From: Pseudomonadota bacterium
Lineage (GTDB): Bacteria; Pseudomonadota; Alphaproteobacteria; Sphingomonadales; Sphingomonadaceae
Direction of reading: 5' to 3'
Assembly (NCBI GenBank): GCA_023423775.1
Contig: JAFAEZ010000167.1
Coordinates: forward strand, 1-18,798
Length of the DNA stretch: 18,798 nt
Shown here: in pieces, positions 7,317 through 13,429 of the stretch
Numbering within the stretch: position 1 is the stretch's first letter
Layout: every line of letters begins with the position of its first letter
Translations under genes and position numbers: made by a program
The notes under the pieces: generated by a model
Seen by the model: only the letters and a program-made list of their open reading frames with translations
Told to the model about the DNA's origin: nothing
Databases searched by the model: none

Positions 7317-7622
7317 TCAATCGACGTGGGGGCTGAGGTTGGGCGGGTCGCTCGCCGGGAAGCTTTCGTCCGATGCCTCGTCCACCTTGTCCCAGCTCTT
7401 GGGCGGGTCGCGCATGGTCGAGCGCCCCGCCGGCCGCACATTGCCGCTATTGCCGACCGGCCCGGGCGGACGCTCGTGACGCAAGGCCGGCGCCGGCCGG
7501 CCGTCTTCCTCGCCAGTCCCGCCGCGGCTGCGCCAGAGCCGGGTCGCGATGAACCCCAGCCCCGCCGCGCAGGCGGCCCCGATGCCGGTGACTAGCGCGG
7601 TCTTCCTGTTCCATTCGGCCAT
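7317..7622 (-). CDS. Small membrane protein with C-terminal DESFPASDPP motif
   Basis: 101-aa protein with one N-terminal transmembrane helix (about residues 8-28, TALVTGIGAACAAGLGFIAT), a Pro/Gly/Arg-rich linker, and a C-terminal WDKVDEASDESFPASDPP segment (77-94). The DESFPASDPP signature recurs in many short alphaproteobacterial and cyanobacterial proteins of unknown role. The start ATG (7620-7622) has GGAGG immediately upstream, inside the end of the hemerythrin gene. Only 2 bases separate the hemerythrin stop from this start, so the two genes form an operon and are probably translationally coupled. The motif could be a protein-protein contact at the membrane; this is speculation. Confidence 0.8.
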   Translation of the reverse strand: MAEWNRKTALVTGIGAACAAGLGFIATRLWRSRGGTGEEDGRPAPALRHERPPGPVGNSGNVRPAGRSTMRDPPKSWDKVDEASDESFPASDPPNLSPHVD

Positions 7623-7624
7623 GG

Positions 7625-8131
7625 TCAGAGCGCCTCCAGCGTCGCAGGCTGGGCCGGGGGAAGCCCCTTGGATGCGGCCATCTCCATCAGTTCGGCCTTG
7701 CGCGCGGCCATCTGCTCGCCGAGCGCCTCCAAGTCGACGTCGACATGGCGGGCCTGGGTGAAGATGTTGCCGTGCTGCTTCTCTTCCTCCTTCACATGGT
7801 GCTCGATCTGCTCCTGGAGGACCTTCACCTTGGCGTCGTAATAATCGTCGTCCGGGCCGCCCGCCTCGATGTCGTTGATCAGCACCTTGGCGCCGTCATG
7901 CTCGACCATAGCCTCGTCGAGGTCGTCATCGTCGATCTTGCCGCGCAAAGCGGGGTAGAAAATCTCCTCCTCGATCATAGCGTGAACCTTGAGCTCGGTG
8001 CAGATTTCGCGGGCGATCTTCTCCTTGCGGCCGTCGCCCGACGCTTTCTCAAATTGTTCGAACAACGCTTCGACGCGGCGATGGTCCTCGGCGAGGAGCT
8101 GCAGCGCATCTTGCTTGGTTGGGGTGACCAT
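7625..8131 (-). CDS. Hemerythrin HHE cation-binding domain protein
   Basis: 168-aa soluble protein made of a four-helix bundle. Candidate di-iron ligands are His17 (AEDHRRVEALF), His50 and Glu54 (KVHAMIEEEIFYPAL), His78 (VEHDGAKVLI), and His111/112 with Glu115/116 (EQIEHHVKEEEKQ), which is the expected HHE pattern. The C-terminal extension with DLEALGEQMAARKAEL is typical of this bacterial group. Such proteins bind O2 or NO, or act in iron and oxidative-stress handling; the exact role here is unknown. The start is ATG 8129-8131 with an ideal AGGAGG six bases upstream. It is the first gene of a two-gene operon and is read from a candidate EcfG promoter that it shares face-to-face with pncC-nadE. 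Confidence 0.93.
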   Translation of the reverse strand: MVTPTKQDALQLLAEDHRRVEALFEQFEKASGDGRKEKIAREICTELKVHAMIEEEIFYPALRGKIDDDDLDEAMVEHDGAKVLINDIEAGGPDDDYYDAKVKVLQEQIEHHVKEEEKQHGNIFTQARHVDVDLEALGEQMAARKAELMEMAASKGLPPAQPATLEAL

Positions 8132-8155
8132 TTAATGCCTCCTGATTGCGCCAGT

Positions 8156-8181
8156 GGAACATTCGGAACGACGCGCCGGTT
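8156..8181 (+). promoter_or_regulatory. Candidate EcfG-type promoter for pncC-nadE
   Basis: On the plus strand: GGAAC (8156-8160), 17-base spacer, GGTT (8178-8181), one base off the EcfG consensus. The predicted transcript start is near 8188, about 20 bases before the GTG start, with GAGGA in the leader. Its -35 overlaps the -10 of the opposing promoter and vice versa. Confidence 0.55.
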
Positions 8182-8183
8182 CC
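8158..8183 (-). promoter_or_regulatory. Candidate EcfG-type promoter for the hemerythrin operon
   Basis: On the minus strand: GGAAC (8183-8179), 17-base spacer, TGTT (8161-8158), one base off the EcfG consensus. The predicted transcript start is near 8150, giving a leader of about 20 bases that includes AGGAGG. It overlaps the opposing promoter almost completely. Confidence 0.5.
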
Positions 8184-8208
8184 GCCGCCGAGCAGCCGAG
8201 GATGAAGC

Positions 8209-8709
8209 GTGAACGACACCGAGACCCTTTCCCCCGTCCTTCCCAACGAGACCGAGGAGGCGACCCGGCGGCTGCTCGAGAAAGCGTGCGAGCGCGGCAT
8301 CAGCTTCGCCACGGCCGAGAGCTGCACCGGCGGCATGCTGGCCTCGCTGCTGACCGACGTGCAGGGCGTCGCGCATGCGTTCGACCGCGGCTTCGTGACC
8401 TACACCAACGAGGCCAAGGCCGAGATGCTCGGCATTTCGCTCGACCTCATCGAAGAGAAAGGCGCGGTTTCCCGCGAGGTCGCGATCGCGATGGCGGAGG
8501 GCGCGCTTGAGCGCTCGCGCGCGAACATTGCCTTGTCGGTCACCGGCTTTGCCGACAAAGGCGACGAGCCCGGCCTGGTCCATTTCGGCTGCGCGCGGGC
8601 GGGGCGGAAAACCGCACATCGCGAGGAGCATTTTGGCCCCGGCGGCCGCGGTGCTACGCGGATCAAATGCATGAAGGTGGCGGTCGAGATGATGATGGAG
8701 ATGCTGTGA
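8209..8709 (+). CDS. pncC: Nicotinamide-nucleotide amidohydrolase (CinA C-terminal domain)
   Basis: 166-aa stand-alone CinA-C/PncC protein, which hydrolyses nicotinamide mononucleotide to nicotinate mononucleotide and ammonia in cytoplasmic pyridine nucleotide recycling. Landmarks are ATAESCTGGM with the catalytic Ser38, FVTYTNEAK (62-70), GAVSREVA, and SVTGFADKG followed by PGLVHFG. In most PncC proteins the SVTG segment continues as a Gly-rich GPxGG loop; here it is the shorter ADKGDE, so the active-site loop is altered. The start is GTG 8209 with GAGGA at 8198-8202. The stop TGA (8707-8709) overlaps the nadE ATG by one base. The pairing with NAD synthetase supports the NAD-recycling role. 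The candidate EcfG promoter suggests stress induction. Confidence 0.85.
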   Translation: MNDTETLSPVLPNETEEATRRLLEKACERGISFATAESCTGGMLASLLTDVQGVAHAFDRGFVTYTNEAKAEMLGISLDLIEEKGAVSREVAIAMAEGALERSRANIALSVTGFADKGDEPGLVHFGCARAGRKTAHREEHFGPGGRGATRIKCMKVAVEMMMEML

Positions 8710-10766
8710 TGGCGAAGGCACCTTTCGAGGCGATCCACCGCCACGGCTTCGTCCGCGTTGCCGCGGCCACACCGACCGCCTCGGCCGGCGACGTGGCCCT
8801 GAACGTCGAGCAGACGGTGCTGATGGCGCAGCAGGCGCATGACCGCGGCGTCGATCTCGTCGTGTTTCCCGAGCTCAACGTCTCCTCCTACGCGGTCGAC
8901 GACCTGTTCCTGCAGGAGGCATTCCTTGACGCGGTCGAGGAAGGGATCGCCGAGATATGCCGGCGCACCGCCGACCTGGCGCCCGTGCTGGCGATCGGCG
9001 CCCCGATCCGCCGCAACGGCCGGCTCTACAATTGCGCGCTCGTCCTCTCCCGCGGCCGCATCCTCGGCGTCGTGCCCAAGAGCTTTCTCCCCAATTACCG
9101 CGAATATTATGAGAAGCGCTGGTTCGTGTCGGGCATCGGCCTCAACGGCATCGACGTGGCGATCGCGGGCCAGCTCGTGCCGTTCGGAACCGACCTGATT
9201 TTCGCCGCCGAGGACCTCGCCGACTTCATCTTCCACGTGGAGATTTGCGAGGATTATTGGGCGCCGCAGCCGCCTTCCACGGTCGGCGCGCTGTCCGGCG
9301 CTCTCATCCTGTGCAACCTTTCCGCATCGAACATCACGATCGGCAAGGCCGATGAGCGCAAATTGCTTTGCGCCTCGCAGTCGAACCGCTGCTGCGCGGC
9401 TTATGTCTATGCCGCCTCCGGGCCGGGCGAGAGCACGACCGATCTTGCCTGGGACGGGCAGGGCTCGATCTACGAGATGGGCGAACTGCTCGCCGAATCG
9501 GGGCGCTTCGACTGGGAGCCGGAGCTGTGCGTCGCCGACATCGACGCGCAGCGCCTGCGGCTCGAGCGCATGCGGATGCCGACCTTCAACGACAATGCCG
9601 TCGCCGCCGGCCATCCCGAGAAGACCGCGCGACGGATCCATTTCGAGCACGGCGTGACGCCCGCCGACATCGGCTTCGAGCGCAAGCTGCGCCGCTTCCC
9701 CTATGTTCCGAACCGGCCCGAGCAGCTCGACCAGGATTGCTACGAAGCGTTCAACATCCAGGTGCAGGGTCTCGCCAAACGCTTCACCGCGACCAGCGGC
9801 AAGCATCTCGTCATCGGCGTCTCGGGCGGCCTCGACTCCACCCATGCCCTGATCGTCGCGGCCAAGGCCTGCGACCTGCTCGGCCTGCCCCGTTCGACCA
9901 TCCTCGGCTTCACCATGCCCGGCTTCGCCACCGGCGAGGCCACCAAAGGCAATGCCTGGGCGCTGATGAACGCGCTCGGCATCGTCGGCGAGGAAATCGA
10001 CATCACCCCCGCCGCGCGCCAGATGCTGGCCGACATGGGCCACCCGTTCGCGAAGGGCGAGCCGGTGTACGACATCACGTTCGAGAATGTGCAGGCCGGG
10101 CTGCGGACCGATTATCTGTTCCGCCTCGCCAACCAGCGCAGCGGCTTTGTCGTCGGCACCGGCGACCTCTCCGAACTCGCGCTCGGCTGGTGCACCTACG
10201 GGGTCGGCGACCATATGAGCCATTATGGCGTCAATGCCGGCGTGCCCAAGACGCTGATCCAATATCTGATCCGCTGGGCCGTCAGCTCGGGCCAGTTCGA
10301 CGCGGAGACCAACCGGATCCTCACCGCCATCCTCGACACCAAGATTTCGCCGGAACTGGTGCCGGCGGACGAAGCGGGCGAGATCCAGTCGACCGAGGAC
10401 AAGATCGGGCCGTACGAACTGCACGATTTCTTCCTGTTCCACATCCTTCGCTCGGGCCAGTCGCCCTCCAAGGTCGCATTCCTCGCCTGGCAGGCTTGGC
10501 ACGATGCGTCGCAGGGCCTGTGGCCGATCGCCTATCCGGATCATCTGAAGCGCGCCTACGATCTGCCGACGATCAGGAAGTGGCTCGAGGAGTTCTTGTG
10601 GCGGTTCTTCAAGACCAGCCAGTTCAAGCGCAGCGCGCTGCCCAACTCGCCCAAGGTCTCGATGGGCGGTTCGCTTAGCCCGCGCGGCGACTGGCGGGCC
10701 CCGTCCGACGGCACGGCGGCGCCGTGGCTGGACGAATTGCGCGCCGCGCTCGACGGGCAGAATTGA
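8709..10766 (+). CDS. nadE: Glutamine-dependent NAD+ synthetase
   Basis: 685-aa cytoplasmic enzyme that makes NAD+ from nicotinate adenine dinucleotide, ATP and glutamine, the last step of the pathway. The N-terminal nitrilase-type glutaminase (about 10-300) has the triad Glu55 (FPELN), Lys124 (PKSFLPNY) and Cys180 (EICEDYW). The C-terminal synthetase carries the ATP pyrophosphatase loop GVSGGLDS (370-377), then TGDLSELALGW and CTYGVGDHMSHYGVN. Length and layout match the long mycobacterial-type NadE (about 680 aa). The start is ATG 8709, overlapping the pncC stop by one base (TGATG), so translation is coupled. An in-frame ATG at 8667 would lie within pncC and is less likely. The gene is followed by a 143-base gap with small inverted repeats. 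Confidence 0.95.
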   Translation: MAKAPFEAIHRHGFVRVAAATPTASAGDVALNVEQTVLMAQQAHDRGVDLVVFPELNVSSYAVDDLFLQEAFLDAVEEGIAEICRRTADLAPVLAIGAPIRRNGRLYNCALVLSRGRILGVVPKSFLPNYREYYEKRWFVSGIGLNGIDVAIAGQLVPFGTDLIFAAEDLADFIFHVEICEDYWAPQPPSTVGALSGALILCNLSASNITIGKADERKLLCASQSNRCCAAYVYAASGPGESTTDLAWDGQGSIYEMGELLAESGRFDWEPELCVADIDAQRLRLERMRMPTFNDNAVAAGHPEKTARRIHFEHGVTPADIGFERKLRRFPYVPNRPEQLDQDCYEAFNIQVQGLAKRFTATSGKHLVIGVSGGLDSTHALIVAAKACDLLGLPRSTILGFTMPGFATGEATKGNAWALMNALGIVGEEIDITPAARQMLADMGHPFAKGEPVYDITFENVQAGLRTDYLFRLANQRSGFVVGTGDLSELALGWCTYGVGDHMSHYGVNAGVPKTLIQYLIRWAVSSGQFDAETNRILTAILDTKISPELVPADEAGEIQSTEDKIGPYELHDFFLFHILRSGQSPSKVAFLAWQAWHDASQGLWPIAYPDHLKRAYDLPTIRKWLEEFLWRFFKTSQFKRSALPNSPKVSMGGSLSPRGDWRAPSDGTAAPWLDELRAALDGQN

Positions 10767-10782
10767 ATGCCGCACCTGCGAA

Positions 10783-10842
10783 GACGATCATCTCGTCCGA
10801 GTTCCCGTTAGAACGGTCGCGAATCTAACCCAGATTAGCGCG
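10783..10842 (+). repeat. Three consecutive small inverted repeats after nadE
   Basis: The arms are GACGA/TCGTC (10783-10787 / 10793-10797), CCGTT/AACGG (10805-10809 / 10812-10816), and CGCG-AATCT/AGATT-AG-CGCG (10818-10826 / 10832-10842, with a two-base bulge). None is followed by a T tract, so they are not classical rho-independent terminators. They may end the nadE transcript in another way or act as an operator upstream of the 10850 promoter. Confidence 0.45.
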
Positions 10843-10849
10843 GTTTCGC

Positions 10850-10875
10850 GGAACCCGGCTTCACCCCCTGACGTT
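10850..10875 (+). promoter_or_regulatory. Candidate EcfG promoter for the GT-UGM fusion gene
   Basis: GGAAC (10850-10854), 17-base spacer, CGTT (10872-10875), an exact EcfG consensus match on the plus strand. The predicted transcript start is about 10882. This places the in-frame TTG 10874 inside the promoter and ATG 10883 at the very 5' end of the message, favouring the TTG start at 10910. Confidence 0.75.
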
Positions 10876-10898
10876 GTCCGAAATGTCCTTCGTTCATC

Positions 10899-10903
10899 AG
10901 GGG
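10899..10903 (+). promoter_or_regulatory. Ribosome site supporting the TTG start at 10910
   Basis: AGGGG at 10899-10903 is followed by six bases and TTG 10910. No comparable site precedes ATG 10883 or TTG 10874. Confidence 0.5.
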
Positions 10904-10909
10904 TTTACA

Positions 10910-13270
10910 TTGATCAGCTTCTCAAGCGCCCCGTCCAAGGGGCTCGGCCAATCCTCGGCTCTCCGCTCGACAGACCACGGCATCATCTGCTTTTCGCACC
11001 TGCGGTGGAACTTCGTCTTCCAGCGCCCCCAGCATCTGATGAGCCGCTTCGCGCAGGAACGCCGGGTTATCTATTGGGAGGAGCCTGAAAATGCGCTGCC
11101 GGATGGCGAAGCTGGCCTGAGCGTAAGAACCTGCGCCGAGACCGGTGTGGTCGTCGTCACGCCGACGTTGCCCCCGCATCTTAGCGAAGAGGAGCGCAAT
11201 ACCGCGCTGAAGGCGCTGCTCGACGCGTTCGTCGCCGGCGAGGACGCGCCGCTGGTGCGCTGGTACTACACGCCGATGATGCTGCCTTTCTCGCGCCATC
11301 TGCAGGCAGCGGCGACGGTCTATGACTGCATGGACGAGCTCGCCAATTTCCGTTTTGCGCCGCCGCAATTGCTCGACCTCGAGCGCGAGCTGTTCGCGAC
11401 CGCCGACGTCGTCTTCACGGGCGGCTACAGCTTGTATGAAGCGAAGAAGGACCGTCACCCCAACATTCATCCTTTCCCGTCCAGCGTCGACCGCGCCCAT
11501 TTCGCGCAGGCTCGCGCCGCCGATGCCGAGCCGGCCGACCAGAAGGATGTGCCGGGCCCGCGCTTCGGCTTCTATGGGGTCGTCGACGAGCGCATGGACC
11601 TGGAGCTGCTCGCGGCGCTCGCCGACGCCCGTCCCGACTGGTCGATCGTGATGGTCGGCCCTGTCGTGAAAATCGATCCTGCCGACCTGCCGCAGCGCCC
11701 CAACCTCCATTATCTGGGCGGCAAGCAATATGAGGAGCTGCCCGCCTATCTCGGCGGCTGGGACGTCGCCCTGATGCCGTTCGCGATCAACGAATCGACG
11801 AAGTTCATATCGCCGACCAAGACTCCGGAATATCTGGCCGGCGGTCGACCGGTGGTCTCGACTCCGATCACCGACGTGATCCGCCATTACAGCGATCTCG
11901 AGGCAGTGTTCATCGCCGACGGGCACGAGGCGTTCATCGCCGCCTGCGAGCAGGCGCTCGAACTGGCCCGAAGCGACGACGAGTGGCTGGACGAAGTCGA
12001 TGCCAAGCTCGCCAATCTGAGCTGGGACATCACCTTTGCCCGCATGGCGGGCCTCGTCCGCGAAGCGATGACGGTCCCCGCCGCCGGGCCGCGAGTCGTG
12101 ACGTCCTGCGGCAAGAAGCATTACGACTATCTGGTCGTCGGCGCCGGCTTTGCCGGCTCGGTGCTCGCCGAGCGGCTTGCCAGCCAGCATGACGCGCGCG
12201 TGCTCGTCATCGACAAGCGCCCGCACGTCGCCGGCAACGCCTACGACCACAAGGACGAGGCTGGCGTGCTGATCCATCAGTACGGGCCGCACATCTTCCA
12301 TACCAACAGCGACGAGATCGTCGATTATCTGTCGCAGTTCACCGCATGGCGCCCGTACGAGCATCGCGTGCTGGCGCAGGTCCGAGGTCAGCTGGTGCCG
12401 ATCCCGATCAACCGCACCACGCTCAACGCCCTGTTCGGGCTCGACCTCAAGACCGACGAGGAAGCGGCAGACTATCTCGCGTCGCGGGCCGAACCGGTCG
12501 ACGAGATCGTGACGTCCGAGGATGTCGTCATCTCGGCCGTCGGCCGCGAGCTCTACGAGCTCTTCTTCCAGGGCTATACGCGCAAGCAGTGGGGTCTCGA
12601 CCCGAGCCAGCTCGACAAATCGGTCACCTCGCGCGTGCCGACCCGCACCAACACCGACGACCGCTATTTCGGCGACAAGCACCAGATCATGCCGGCGGAC
12701 GGCTACACGGCGATGTTCAACGCGATGCTCGATCATCCGAACATCGATGTGCTGCTTTCGACCGACTATAAGGACGTTATGGCGGAGATCGACGCCGGCC
12801 ACACGATCTTCACCGGCCCGATCGACGAATATTTCGATTTCCGCTTCGGCAAGCTGCCCTATCGCAGCCTGCGCTTCGAACATGAGGTGCGGGACCAGGA
12901 ATGGGTCCAGCCGGTGGCGGTGGTGAACTATCCGGACCCGCAGGTGCCCTACACCCGCATCACCGAGTACAAGCACCTCACCGGGCAGCAGCACGCCAAG
13001 AGCAGCGTGACCTACGAATATCCGGCGGCCGAGGGCGATCCTTATTATCCGATCCCGCGGCCGGAGAACCAGGCGCTGTTCAAGCAATATGAAGCGCTCG
13101 CCGACGCGACGCCCAACGTGACCTTCGTCGGCCGGCTCGCCACCTACCGCTACTACAATATGGACCAGGTGGTCGGTCAGGCGCTCGCCGCGTTCCGCAG
13201 GATCGACGCCAAGCGCGAGGCCAAGCTGCAGACGACCAAGACCACCGTCTGGACCGAAGCCGCCGAGTAA
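10910..13270 (+). CDS. Glycosyltransferase fused to UDP-galactopyranose mutase
   Basis: 786-aa two-domain protein. Residues about 20-395 form a GT-B-like glycosyltransferase with an N-terminal FSHLRWNFVFQRPQHL stretch (FxRPQ motif near 37-43) and a donor-site region KFISPTKTPEYLAGGRPVV (about 297-315). Residues about 405-770 are a complete UDP-galactopyranose mutase (Glf): FAD loop VVGAGFAGSVLAERLA (GAGFAG 411-416), HQYGPHIFHTN, GYTRKQWG and TRITEYKHLTG, all conserved in UGM. UGM converts UDP-galactopyranose to UDP-galactofuranose, so the fused transferase may use that sugar, although its acceptor and donor are not proven. The start is uncertain: TTG 10910 is chosen from the AGGGG site and the promoter position; ATG 10883 and TTG 10874 are in frame upstream. 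It faces the glycosidase-RmlD fusion across terminator hairpins. Confidence 0.9.
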   Translation: MISFSSAPSKGLGQSSALRSTDHGIICFSHLRWNFVFQRPQHLMSRFAQERRVIYWEEPENALPDGEAGLSVRTCAETGVVVVTPTLPPHLSEEERNTALKALLDAFVAGEDAPLVRWYYTPMMLPFSRHLQAAATVYDCMDELANFRFAPPQLLDLERELFATADVVFTGGYSLYEAKKDRHPNIHPFPSSVDRAHFAQARAADAEPADQKDVPGPRFGFYGVVDERMDLELLAALADARPDWSIVMVGPVVKIDPADLPQRPNLHYLGGKQYEELPAYLGGWDVALMPFAINESTKFISPTKTPEYLAGGRPVVSTPITDVIRHYSDLEAVFIADGHEAFIAACEQALELARSDDEWLDEVDAKLANLSWDITFARMAGLVREAMTVPAAGPRVVTSCGKKHYDYLVVGAGFAGSVLAERLASQHDARVLVIDKRPHVAGNAYDHKDEAGVLIHQYGPHIFHTNSDEIVDYLSQFTAWRPYEHRVLAQVRGQLVPIPINRTTLNALFGLDLKTDEEAADYLASRAEPVDEIVTSEDVVISAVGRELYELFFQGYTRKQWGLDPSQLDKSVTSRVPTRTNTDDRYFGDKHQIMPADGYTAMFNAMLDHPNIDVLLSTDYKDVMAEIDAGHTIFTGPIDEYFDFRFGKLPYRSLRFEHEVRDQEWVQPVAVVNYPDPQVPYTRITEYKHLTGQQHAKSSVTYEYPAAEGDPYYPIPRPENQALFKQYEALADATPNVTFVGRLATYRYYNMDQVVGQALAAFRRIDAKREAKLQTTKTTVWTEAAE

Positions 13271-13310
13271 ACCGGCGGGTCGCCTCTCCCCACTATCGGG
13301 GTTTCGCGAT

Positions 13311-13345
13311 CAAAAGAGGGCCTTCTCCTTCGGGAGAGGGCCCTT
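13311..13345 (-). terminator. Bidirectional hairpin terminator between the two fusion genes
   Basis: A 12-bp stem pairs 13317-13328 with 13333-13344 around a TTCG loop, with one wobble at 13323/13338. In plus-strand RNA the loop is a C(UUCG)G tetraloop, but only a weak T-rich tail follows. In minus-strand RNA the stem is followed by CTTTT (13316-13312), so it works best as terminator of the minus-strand glycosidase-RmlD gene. Confidence 0.65.
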
Positions 13346-13369
13346 CGCCTTTGCGGGAAACGATCCCCG

Positions 13370-13389
13370 CTCTCCCGCGGCCGGGAGAG
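13370..13389. repeat. Second GC-rich palindrome, REP-like
   Basis: CTCTCCCG (13370-13377) pairs with CGGGAGAG (13382-13389) around a four-base loop. The second arm runs straight into a G tract of nine (13389-13397). GGGAGAGGG-type palindromes of this kind are common between genes in GC-rich proteobacteria. It may be an additional terminator or a REP-like element. Confidence 0.5.
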
Positions 13390-13429
13390 GGGGGGGGTTC
13401 AGTTTTCGACTTTGAGAGCGCGGATGCGC

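Noticed and set aside
10874..10909. Longer N-terminus of the GT-UGM fusion from TTG 10874 or ATG 10883
   Set aside because: TTG 10874 falls in the -10 element of the candidate EcfG promoter, ATG 10883 would be leaderless, and neither has a ribosome site. Kept as an alternative, since the promoter itself is unproven.
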